Shown here: positions 29,497 to 37,663 of the stretch, one piece after another
How the letters are laid out: every line of letters starts with the position of its first letter
Numbering within the stretch: position 1 is the first letter of the stretch
Assembly: GCF_010731575.1 (NCBI RefSeq)
Contig: NZ_AP022617.1
Span: 3,720,001-3,784,000, forward strand
Direction: 5' to 3'
DNA: 64,000 bases
Source: Mycolicibacterium monacense
Lineage (GTDB): Bacteria > Actinomycetota > Actinomycetes > Mycobacteriales > Mycobacteriaceae
Notes under the pieces: model-generated
The model's database searches: none
What the model was told of the DNA's origin: nothing
The model's input: only the letters and a program-made list of their open reading frames with translations
Translations under genes and position numbers: made by a program

Positions 29497-30333
29497 CTAG
29501 CGCTTCTTGCCGGTGCGCCGGCGTCGGACGATGAGCTTGTCGCTCGGCTTGTTCGGCTTGCGGGTGCGGCCCTCGGGCTTACCCCACGGGCTGACCGGGT
29601 GGCGACCACCGGAGGTCTTGCCCTCACCACCGCCGTGCGGGTGGTCGACCGGGTTCATCACGACACCGCGGACGGTCGGGCGCTTGCCCTTCCACCGCAT
29701 ACGGCCGGCCTTGCCCCAGTTGATGTTGGCCTGCTCGGCGTTGCCCACCTCGCCGACGGTGGCGCGGCAGCGCACGTCGACGCGACGGATCTCACCGGAC
29801 GGCATACGCAGGGAGGCGTAGCTGCCCTCCTTGCCCAGCAGCTGGATGCTGACACCGGCCGAGCGGGCGAGCTTCGCACCGCCGCCGGGCCGCAGCTCCA
29901 CGGCGTGGATCACGGTGCCCGCGGGGATGTTGCGCAGCGGCAGGTTGTTACCCGGCTTGATGTCGGCGTTGGCGCCGGACTCCACGATCGCGCCCTGCTT
30001 CAGCCCGTACGGCGCGATGATGTAGCGCTTCTCGCCATCCAGGTAGTGCAGCAGTGCGATGTTCGCGGTGCGGTTCGGGTCGTATTCGATGTGCGCGACC
30101 TTGGCGTCGACGCCGTCCTTGTCGTGGCGACGGAAGTCGATCACCCGGTAGGCACGCTTGTGGCCACCGCCCTTGTGCCGGGTGGTGATGCGGCCGTGCG
30201 CGTTGCGTCCGCCCTTACCGTGCAGCGGACGGACCAGCGACTTCTCCGGGGTCGAGCGAGTGATCTCGGCGAAATCGGAGACGCTGGCACCGCGGCGACC
30301 CGGGGTCGTCGGCTTGTACTTGCGAATTGCCAT
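29497..30333 (-). CDS. rplB: 50S ribosomal protein L2
   Basis: A 278-aa peptidyl-transferase-centre protein with the OB and SH3-like domains and the signature [20 protein letters not shown] containing the conserved histidine. It has normal length and lies 32 bp downstream of rplW. Confidence 0.97.
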
Positions 30334-30365
30334 TTCTATTAAGTCTCTCTAGCTTCTCGCCCGGC

Positions 30366-30668
30366 TCAGGCCGGAGCTCCGAACAGGTCGATCGGCTTGC
30401 TTCCCGCGGCCAGGGTCACGATCGCGCGCTTGGTGCTCTTGCGCTGGCCGAAGCCGCTGCGGGTGCGCTTGCGCTTGCCCTGCCGGTTGGCCGTGTTCAC
30501 CGAATCGACCTTGACCTTGAAGATCTTCTCGATGGCGATCTTGATCTGGGTCTTGTTCGAGTCCGGGTGCACGATGAACGTGTAGACGTTGTCCTCGATC
30601 AGCCCGTAGGACTTCTCGGAGATGACCGGCGCCAGGATGATGTCGCGGGGATCTGTCACGGTTGCCAT
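30366..30668 (-). CDS. rplW: 50S ribosomal protein L23
   Basis: A 100-aa exit-tunnel protein ([57 protein letters not shown]). It serves as the docking site for trigger factor and SRP. Its start overlaps the rplD stop. Confidence 0.97.
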
Positions 30669-31327
30669 CAGGCCGAAGCACCTTCCTTTTCAGTACGTGC
30701 TGTCTGCGCGTTGATGTAGGCGTTCAGGGCCTCGACGCTGAACACCACGTCGTCGGCCTTGAGCACGTCGTAGGTGTTGAGCTGATCCGGCGAGATGATG
30801 TGAACGCCGGGCAGGTTGCGCACGCTGCGCTCGCTGGTCTCGTCGGCGCGGCCGATCACGACCAGGACCTGCTTACGCTCGGTCAGCGTCGACAGGAACG
30901 CCTTGGCGCTCTTGGTCGACGGGGTCTGACCCTCCACCAGCTCGGTGACCGCGTGGATACGGCCGTTGCGCGCCCGGTCCGACAGCGCCCCGCGCAGGGC
31001 GGCGGCGATCATCTTCTTCGGGGTGCGCTGGCTGTAGTCGCGCGGCTGCGGGCCGTGGACGGTGCCACCACCGGTGAACTGCGGCGCCCGGGTCGAACCC
31101 TGACGTGCGCGGCCGGTGCCCTTCTGCCGGTACGGCTTCTTGCCGCCGCCGGAGACCTCACCGCGGGTCTTGGTCGAGTGCGTGCCCTGCCGCTTGGCGG
31201 CCAGCTGCGCGGTCACGACCTGATGCATCAGCGCGATGTTGGCCTCGACGTCGAACAGCTCAGCAGGCAGCTCGACGGAGCCGTCGGTGGTCCCGGCCGG
31301 CGTCTTGACCTCAATTGTGGTTGCCAT
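30668..31327 (-). CDS. rplD: 50S ribosomal protein L4
   Basis: A 219-aa protein with the tunnel loop ([21 protein letters not shown]) that contacts the macrolide region, and [19 protein letters not shown]. It starts directly after the rplC stop. In E. coli L4 autoregulates the S10 operon; a leader structure is noted separately. Confidence 0.97.
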
Positions 31328-31981
31328 TTACTTCTCGCCTCGCTTGATTGCGCTGCGGACCATCACCAGTCCACCGTTGCGGCCGGGGATGGCGCCCTTG
31401 ATGAGCAGAACGCCGTTGGCGGCATCGACCTTGTGCACGACCAGGTTCTGCGTGGTCACCCGGTCGCTGCCCATACGGCCCGACATGCGGGTGCCCTTGA
31501 ACACGCGGCCCGGGGTGGCACAGCCACCGATCGAACCGGGCCGGCGGTGCACGGCCTGGGCGCCGTGCGCGGCGCCCTGGCCCTTGAACCCATGCCGCTT
31601 CATGGTGCCGGCGAAGCCCTTGCCCTTGCTGGTGCCGGTGACGTCGACGTAGGCGCCGTCGGAGAAGACCTCCGCCGTGAGCTCCTGGCCGACCTCGTAG
31701 TCAGCGGCCGCGGACTCGTCGTCGAGCCGGAGCTCGGCGAGATGGCGGCGCGGGTTGACGCCGGCGGCGGCGAACTGACCGGTCACCGGCTTGTTGACCT
31801 TGCGGGGGCTGATCTCGCCGTAGGCGATCTGCACCGCGCTGTAACCGTCCCGCTCGGGGGTACGGATCCGGGTCACGACGTTGGGGCCGGCCTTGACGAC
31901 CGTCACCGGCACGACCTTGTTGTTCTCGTCGAACACCTGCGTCATGCCCAGCTTGGTGCCCAGAATGCCTTTACGTGCCAT
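31328..31981 (-). CDS. rplC: 50S ribosomal protein L3
   Basis: A 217-aa protein ([59 protein letters not shown]). The C154-equivalent region (GGCATPGR), where linezolid-resistance substitutions occur in M. tuberculosis, is wild-type in form. Confidence 0.97.
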
Positions 31982-31993
31982 TTCTTGGGTCTC

Positions 31994-32299
31994 CTACTGG
32001 ATGTTCACGTCGACGCTGGCCGGAAGGTCGATGCGCATGAGCGCGTCGACGGTCTTCGGCGTCGGGTCGAGGATGTCGATCAACCGCTTGTGAGTACGCA
32101 TCTCGAAGTGCTCACGCGAGTCCTTGTACTTGTGCGGTGAGCGGATGACGCAGTACACGTTCTTCTCGGTCGGCAGCGGCACGGGGCCCACCACGCTGGC
32201 ACCGGTACGGGTGACCGTCTCCACGATCTTGCGCGCCGAGGCGTCGATCGCCTCGTGGTCGTAGGCCTTGAGCCTGATGCGGATCTTTTGTCCCGCCAC
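31994..32299 (-). CDS. rpsJ: 30S ribosomal protein S10
   Basis: A 101-aa protein ([60 protein letters not shown]). It starts at GTG 32299 with AGGTAGGA upstream. It is the first gene of the S10 operon and also has the NusE role in antitermination. Confidence 0.97.
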
Positions 32300-32330
32300 G
32301 CTTTTCCTACCTCACTCCTGCTTGTTGCCC

Positions 32331-32350
32331 GCGCTGGGAAACCCCAGCGC
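32331..32350 (-). other. Leader hairpin upstream of rpsJ
   Basis: GCGCTGGG and CCCAGCGC form a perfect 8-bp stem with a 4-nt loop, 32 bases before the rpsJ start. It has no following U-tract, so it is not a simple terminator. It may be part of an autoregulatory S10 leader. Confidence 0.5.
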
Positions 32351-32557
32351 GACCTGGTGTTGGCTATTGCCGCCGCTGTTTACCTGTCTATGGTCCACCG
32401 GTCCCCGCGGTCGGGTGTGTCGCCCTACGCGCGCTCGGATGCGGCGGAAATTCCGTCACACTCGAGAGGTGGGACCGATGCGCCCGTGTGGGCGCCGGTC
32501 GGATGCCTCTGCGAGACGGTCCGAACAGGCACCGTCCCGGCTCAAGGCAACCCGAAC

Positions 32558-32586
32558 AGTATGCCTCAGATCCTGGCCTCGTCCAA
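32558..32586 (-). promoter_or_regulatory. Putative promoter of the S10 operon
   Basis: On the minus strand, TTGGAC (32581-32586) and CATACT (32558-32563) are separated by 17 bp, resembling a SigA promoter. Initiation near 32551 would give a leader of about 250 nt. It lies just downstream of the carboxylesterase stop on the same strand. Confidence 0.5.
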
Positions 32587-32616
32587 ATCCCTGACGACCA
32601 GCGGGCAACTGCCCCG

Positions 32617-34224
32617 TCAGTCTTCCAGGTCGGCCCAGAATGCGCACTGATGTTCCCGCGCGTAGTCCCTCGTCACCCGGTTGCCGTCGGGTTGCAGAGA
32701 CAGGAACGAGCCGTCCCCGAACTGCGGCCACTGGGGCGCGTCGGAGGCCGACGGCGCACCCGAGGCCACGAACGCGGCCCAGTAGTCGATCATCTGGTCG
32801 GACAGCGTCTGCTGCGCCGGGGACAGCGGCGGCGCCCCGCCGACGTCGAACAGATAGCGCAACTCGAGTGAGTGGCTGGCGCCGACGGGGAACGGCAGCG
32901 TCCGCAACGGTTCCGGGGCCGGGGCCGCCCGGTCGTTGAACTCGTAGGCGTAGACGGGCGCCCCGCCGGCCAGTCGTGCGGCCATACGGTCGGCGATGCA
33001 CGCGAATTCACCGTCGGTGACCGTCGCCGCGTAGGCGAGCGGGACGCTGACCTGCGGGTCGGCGCCGAAGCCGTCGACCGGATAGCGGGCGGCGACCTGC
33101 CCGGCGTCCGGCCCGAACGTGTCGGCGAGCAGGCCGGGGTACTGCTCGGGGGTGTACCGGTCGTCGTGCTGGAGGTAGCGCATCGCGACGAACAGGGTGA
33201 ACTCGTCGCGGTTGGTGCCGATCAGCACCGGGACCCGCGCCGCGGTCCCGTCGGCGATGGCCCGGACGGGGTCGACCGGCAGCGCCTTGGTGCCGGTGAC
33301 CGGTCCGGTCAGTTCGTCGGCGCCGATCTCGACGAACCAGACGGGTTTGCGCAGTTTGTCGGCGGGCAGCGCGCGCAGGCATTCGGCGGCGGTGGCCGGG
33401 TCCGGGCAGCCGGCGCCTGCGGCGTAGTCGAGGCTGCGCTGTTCGGCCACGGGCAGCGGGGCCTGCGCCTGACAGGGGGCGCTTTGGATGATCGCGGCCT
33501 GGAACAGGCCCGCCGATCCAGGTGCGACGAGGTGGTCGCACACCGACATGCCGCCGGCCGATTCGCCGGCCACGGTCACCTTGTCCGGGTCGCCGCCGAA
33601 GTCGGCGATGTTGTCGCGCACCCAGCGCAGCGCGGCCTGCTGGTCGGCCAGCCCGTAGTTGCCGACGTCGCCGGGCGCCCCCAGCGCCGGATGCGCCAGG
33701 AATCCCATCGTTCCGAGCCGGTAGTTGACGGTGACGACGACCATGTCACCGCGGGCGGCCAGTCGGCGGGCGTCGTAGATGCCGCCGCTGCCGTTGACGA
33801 AGGCGCCGCCGTGAATCCAGACCATCACCGGCCGCTTCTCGTTCGACACCGGCGGCGTCCACACGTTGAGCGTCAGACAGTCCTCGTCGGTCTGCCTGCC
33901 GAGTTCGATGTCACCGCCGGGATCCTGCAGGCAGCGCGGACCGGAGCGGGTGGCCTGTCGCTCGCCATCCCACGCGGGTGCGGGTTCGGGCGGGCGCCAG
34001 CGCAGCGCGCCGACGGGCGGGGCGGCATACGGGATACCGGCGAACAGCCGGTGGTCGTCGGCGACGGTGCCGCGCACTGCACCGGAGGCGGTGCGGACCA
34101 GAGCGGGGTCGGGGCCCGGCGTGGAAGCGGGCCCGTCCGACGGCCCTGCGGCACATCCGGCCATCACCGCGATCGCGAATATCAGCGCCGCGAGCCGGCG
34201 GTGGCGAACCGGTCCGGGCTGCAC
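32617..34224 (-). CDS. Lipoprotein carboxylesterase (type B alpha/beta hydrolase)
   Basis: A 535-aa esterase. A start at GTG 34224 gives a clean lipoprotein signal: basic N-region, hydrophobic LAALIFAIAV and lipobox VMAGC with Cys24. An ATG at 34284 would place 20 extra residues in front. The catalytic serine is S222 in VAGESAGG, with oxyanion HGGAF, a Glu in TNRDEF and a likely His in GASHSLELRYLF. Cysteine pairs typical of the family are present. It should be an envelope-anchored ester hydrolase; the substrate is unknown. It is divergent from the first P450. Confidence 0.9.
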   Translation of the reverse strand: MQPGPVRHRRLAALIFAIAVMAGCAAGPSDGPASTPGPDPALVRTASGAVRGTVADDHRLFAGIPYAAPPVGALRWRPPEPAPAWDGERQATRSGPRCLQDPGGDIELGRQTDEDCLTLNVWTPPVSNEKRPVMVWIHGGAFVNGSGGIYDARRLAARGDMVVVTVNYRLGTMGFLAHPALGAPGDVGNYGLADQQAALRWVRDNIADFGGDPDKVTVAGESAGGMSVCDHLVAPGSAGLFQAAIIQSAPCQAQAPLPVAEQRSLDYAAGAGCPDPATAAECLRALPADKLRKPVWFVEIGADELTGPVTGTKALPVDPVRAIADGTAARVPVLIGTNRDEFTLFVAMRYLQHDDRYTPEQYPGLLADTFGPDAGQVAARYPVDGFGADPQVSVPLAYAATVTDGEFACIADRMAARLAGGAPVYAYEFNDRAAPAPEPLRTLPFPVGASHSLELRYLFDVGGAPPLSPAQQTLSDQMIDYWAAFVASGAPSASDAPQWPQFGDGSFLSLQPDGNRVTRDYAREHQCAFWADLED

Positions 34225-34296
34225 CTGTTCGACACTACTGACACGCGCGCGCAGACCCCGACTACCGATCGTGGCGGCGATCACATAAGCTCACTT

Positions 34297-34310
34297 TTGA
34301 CACCCGTCAA
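34297..34310. promoter_or_regulatory. Palindrome upstream of P450 copy 1
   Basis: TTGAC-ACCC-GTCAA lies 22 bp before the P450 ATG. The same palindrome, with the same GATCACATA box 17-18 bp upstream of it, precedes the second P450. It is a probable operator shared by both genes. Confidence 0.7.
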
Positions 34311-34332
34311 GTTCTCTATCGAGCGAGGAATC

Positions 34333-35583
34333 ATGACCAGTCTGATCGTCGACGACGCGGCGAAGGTTCTCGCCGACCCGAAGGCCTACGCCGACGAGGC
34401 GCGCCTGCACGCCGCCCTGACGCACCTGCGCGCACACGCCCCGGTGTCGCTCGTCGACGTACCGGACTACCGCCCCTTCTGGGCGGTCACCAAACACGCC
34501 GACATCATGGCCATCGAGCGGGACAACGAGTTGTGGATCAACGCCCCGCGTCCGATGCTCGTCACCGCGGCCACCGACGACCTGTCCCAGGCCAACCTCG
34601 CCGCCGGCGGCGGGCTGCGCACGTTGATCCACATGGACGACCCGCTGCACCGCGACATCCGCAAGATCGGCGCGGACTGGTTCCGCCCCAAGGCGATGCG
34701 CGCGCTCAAGACCCGCGTCGACGAACTGGCCAAGATCTACGTCGACAAGATGGTCGAAAAAGGTACCGAGTGCGACTTCGTCCAGGAGGTCGCGGTCAAC
34801 TTCCCGCTGTATGTGATCCTGTCGCTGCTCGGCCTGCCGGAATCGGACTTCGGCCGGATGCTCAAGCTCACCCAGGAGATGTTCGGTGGCGACGACGACG
34901 AGTTGACCCGCGGTAAGAGCCCCGAGGAACTGCACGAGGTCATCACCGACTTCTTCCGCTACTTCACCGCGCTGACCGCCGAGCGCCGGGCCAACCCCAC
35001 CGAGGATCTGGCCTCGGCCATCGCCAACGCCAAGATCGACGGCGAATTCCTCAACGACATCGACTGCCTGTCCTACTACGTGATCGTGGCCAGCGCCGGG
35101 CACGACACCACCAGCGCGGCGATCTCCGGCGGGCTGCTCGCCCTGATCCAGAACCCGGACGAGTTGGCCCGGCTCAAGGCCCACCCGGAACTGATGGGCA
35201 CCGCGACCGAGGAGATGATCCGCTGGACCACCCCGGTCAAGGAGTTCATGCGCACCGCCACCGCCGACACCGAGGTGCGCGGCGTGCCGATCAAGGAGGG
35301 TGAGTCGGTGCTGCTGTCCTACGTCTCGGCCAACCGCGACGAGGACATCTTCGACCAGCCGTTCCGCTTCGACGTCGGCCGCGACCCGAACAAGCACCTG
35401 TCGTTCGGTTACGGCGTGCACTTCTGCCTGGGCGCCGCACTCGCCCGGATGGAGATCAACAGCTTCTTCAGCGAGCTCGTCCCGCGCCTGGAATCGATCG
35501 AACTGGCCGGCGACCCGGAGTTCATCGCGACGATCTTCGTCGGCGGCCTCAAGCATCTGCCGATTCGGTATTCGCTGCGCTGA
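34333..35583 (+). CDS. Cytochrome P450, copy 1
   Basis: A 416-aa soluble bacterial P450. The I-helix oxygen-activation motif AGHDTT is at 255-260, ExxR is formed by E294 and R297, and the haem-ligand loop FGYGVHFCLG contains Cys365. The ATG at 34333 follows GCGAGG. It needs separate ferredoxin/reductase partners; none is adjacent, although a ferredoxin-reductase-like gene lies at 48957-50147. The C-terminus (GGLKHLPIRYSLR) matches copy 2. The family number and substrate cannot be assigned from sequence here. Confidence 0.94.
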   Translation: MTSLIVDDAAKVLADPKAYADEARLHAALTHLRAHAPVSLVDVPDYRPFWAVTKHADIMAIERDNELWINAPRPMLVTAATDDLSQANLAAGGGLRTLIHMDDPLHRDIRKIGADWFRPKAMRALKTRVDELAKIYVDKMVEKGTECDFVQEVAVNFPLYVILSLLGLPESDFGRMLKLTQEMFGGDDDELTRGKSPEELHEVITDFFRYFTALTAERRANPTEDLASAIANAKIDGEFLNDIDCLSYYVIVASAGHDTTSAAISGGLLALIQNPDELARLKAHPELMGTATEEMIRWTTPVKEFMRTATADTEVRGVPIKEGESVLLSYVSANRDEDIFDQPFRFDVGRDPNKHLSFGYGVHFCLGAALARMEINSFFSELVPRLESIELAGDPEFIATIFVGGLKHLPIRYSLR

Positions 35584-35644
35584 CACGAACGTGATCCACG
35601 CAACCCCTGCGCGTGGACAGTGGTCTCGATCACATAGACTGCGC

Positions 35645-35658
35645 TTGACACCCGTCAA
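35645..35658. promoter_or_regulatory. Palindrome upstream of P450 copy 2
   Basis: TTGAC-ACCC-GTCAA is identical to the element at 34297-34310 and lies 24 bp before the second P450 ATG. A GATCACATA box at 35628-35636 is also conserved. The 61-bp spacer between the P450 genes therefore carries its own control region. Confidence 0.7.
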
Positions 35659-35682
35659 GAGCAGCACTGCGTGAGGAGCCCC

Positions 35683-36945
35683 ATGAGCACGTCGGCAATG
35701 GATCTGGAGATGGACGAGGCCGCGAAGGCCCTGGCCGATCCCTCGGCATACGCCGACGATCAGCGACTGCACGCGGCGCTGACCCATCTGCGGGCCCACA
35801 ATCCGGTGGCGTGGGTCGACAGTCCGCCGTACCGGCCGTTCTGGGCGATCACCAAACACGCCGACATCATGGCGATCGAACGGGCCAACGACCTGTTCCT
35901 GTCCGAGCCGCGGCCGGTGCTGGTCACCGCGGAGGCCGACGACCTCGCCAGGGCGCAGCTCGAGGCGGGTATGGGCCTGCGGACGCTGATCCACATGGAC
36001 GATCCGCACCACCGCAAGATCCGCGCCATCGGGGCGGACTGGTTCCGACCGAAAGCCATGCGCGACTTGAAAGTTCGCGTCGACGAACTCGCCAAGCGCT
36101 ACGTCGACAAGATGCGCGACATCGGACCGGAATGCGACTTCGTCACCGAGATCGCGGTGAACTTCCCGCTCTACGTGATCCTGTCGCTGCTCGGCCTGCC
36201 CGAAGAGGACTTCGGCCGGATGCACATGCTGACCCAGGAGATGTTCGGCGGCGACGACGACGAGTACAAGCGAGGGGCCACCCCCGAGGAGCAGATGGCC
36301 GTCCTGACCGACTTCTTCAACTACTTCGGGGCCCTGACGGCGTCACGGCGGGAGAACCCGACCGAGGATCTGGCGTCGGCGATCGCGAACGGACTCGTCG
36401 ACGGCGAACCGATGTCGGACGTGGACACGTTGTCGTACTACGTCATCGTCGCCAGCGCCGGCCACGACACCACCAAGGACGCGATCTCCGGTGGACTGCT
36501 CGCGCTCATCGAGAACCCCGGCGAACTCCAGCGCCTCAAGGACGATCCCGGCCTGATGGGCACCGCGGTCGAGGAGATGATCCGTTGGGCCACCCCGGTC
36601 AAGGAGTTCATGCGCACGGCGGCCGCCGACACCGAGGTACGCGGTGTGCCGATCAAGGAAGGCGAATCGGTCTATCTCGCCTATGTTTCGGCGAACCGCG
36701 ACGAGGAGGTGTTCGACGAGCCGTTCCGTTTCGACGTGGGCCGCGACCCGAACAAGCACCTCGCCTTTGGCTACGGCGTGCACTTCTGCCTGGGCGCAGC
36801 ACTCGCGCGGATGGAGATGAACAGCCTGTTCACCGAACTCCTGCCGCGGCTGGACCACATCGAATTGGCCGGTACCCCTGAGCTTTCGGCGACGACGTTC
36901 GTCGGCGGGCTCAAGCACCTGCCGATTCGGTACTCGTTGCGCTGA
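35683..36945 (+). CDS. Cytochrome P450, copy 2
   Basis: A 420-aa paralogue of the preceding P450. AGHDTT is at 259-264, EEMIR supplies the ExxR pair, and Cys369 lies in FGYGVHFCLG. The ATG at 35683 has GAGGAG five bases upstream. The two proteins are closely similar throughout, so this is a tandem duplication. Differences cluster in the N-terminal 80 residues and the region after FGGDDDE, which line the substrate channel in P450s. Its 3' end overlaps the converging TetR gene by 35 bp. Confidence 0.94.
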   Translation: MSTSAMDLEMDEAAKALADPSAYADDQRLHAALTHLRAHNPVAWVDSPPYRPFWAITKHADIMAIERANDLFLSEPRPVLVTAEADDLARAQLEAGMGLRTLIHMDDPHHRKIRAIGADWFRPKAMRDLKVRVDELAKRYVDKMRDIGPECDFVTEIAVNFPLYVILSLLGLPEEDFGRMHMLTQEMFGGDDDEYKRGATPEEQMAVLTDFFNYFGALTASRRENPTEDLASAIANGLVDGEPMSDVDTLSYYVIVASAGHDTTKDAISGGLLALIENPGELQRLKDDPGLMGTAVEEMIRWATPVKEFMRTAAADTEVRGVPIKEGESVYLAYVSANRDEEVFDEPFRFDVGRDPNKHLAFGYGVHFCLGAALARMEMNSLFTELLPRLDHIELAGTPELSATTFVGGLKHLPIRYSLR

Positions 36946-37555
36946 CGGTGTGGGTCGCCAGGAATCCGTCCACGGCGGCCTCCGCGCAGGCGTGATAGTC
37001 GAAATCGGCCAGGGTGCTCAGCCGGCCGAGGATCAGTGGACCGATGAGCAGCGCGATGGCCTGGATCCGGTCGACGTCGGTGAGGCCGAGTTCGGCGGCC
37101 TGGGCGCCGTCGAAGATCGCCTCGAACGGCGCCGAGTAGGACTGCAGGATGCGCTCGCGCAGGGAGGCGACCGAACTTCCCGCGTCGGGATCGCGTGCCT
37201 CGGCCCATGGGCCGAGGTCCGGTCCGGACGCGAGCCACGTCATGGCGGCGAGCGTGGTGGGCGCCTCTGAGATGGGATCGGCCCAGCCGACCACGACGGC
37301 GATGAGCTGATCGCGCAGGCTGCCCTCGGCCGGCGGCATCGGGGCGGGTTGCAGCAGGCTTTGGAAGGCGGCGGCGAGCAGATCGTTGGCGCTGGGGAAA
37401 TGCCGGTAGAGGGTGGCCCGGGCGACGTTGGCGCTGCGGGTGACCGCATCGATCGTCACCGCGCTGGGGCCGCCGGACCGCAGCAGCGTCGTCGCTGCGT
37501 CGAGTAGCCGGGCGCGCGAGCGGGCCGGTCTGGGATCGCCATTCGTGGCGGTCAT
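36911..37555 (-). CDS. TetR-family regulator, divergent from the MFS exporter
   Basis: A 214-aa regulator with a helix-turn-helix at about 12-60 (SRARLLDAATTLLRSGGPSAV; TRSANVARATLYRHFPSANDLL). It is divergent from an MFS drug exporter, with a perfect palindrome between them, the classic TetR-efflux arrangement. Its 3' end overlaps the second P450 tail-to-tail by 35 bp. Its own operator differs from the P450 palindrome, so it is not the obvious P450 regulator. Confidence 0.9.
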   Translation of the reverse strand: MTATNGDPRPARSRARLLDAATTLLRSGGPSAVTIDAVTRSANVARATLYRHFPSANDLLAAAFQSLLQPAPMPPAEGSLRDQLIAVVVGWADPISEAPTTLAAMTWLASGPDLGPWAEARDPDAGSSVASLRERILQSYSAPFEAIFDGAQAAELGLTDVDRIQAIALLIGPLILGRLSTLADFDYHACAEAAVDGFLATHTVSATSTESAGA

Positions 37556-37601
37556 ACGTTTTCTTCACCTCCCCGGTGGGAACAAGACTATCGGTCCTGC
37601 T

Positions 37602-37620
37602 ACGAGACCGTTAGTCTCGT
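37602..37620. promoter_or_regulatory. TetR operator of the MFS exporter
   Basis: ACGAGAC-CGTTA-GTCTCGT is a perfect 7-bp inverted repeat in the 108-bp divergent TetR/MFS promoter, 43 bp before the MFS ATG. Its size and position fit a TetR dimer site. Confidence 0.78.
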
Positions 37621-37663
37621 TTCACGTCGAGGCATCGGTCTCGCCCCTCCGAAGAGAGACGAC

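Larger units (their letters stand above)
32300..32616. other. S10 operon leader and promoter region
   Basis: This 317-bp stretch between rpsJ and the carboxylesterase stop contains a putative promoter (32558-32586), an untranslated leader of about 250 nt and an 8-bp GC-rich hairpin close to rpsJ. No coding sequence was recognised. Confidence 0.6.

Noticed and set aside
32872..34332. N-terminal extension of P450 copy 1 through the carboxylesterase antisense strand
   Set aside because: Coding character and similarity begin at ATG 34333, just after a Shine-Dalgarno-like GAGG; the extension is a shadow of the esterase.
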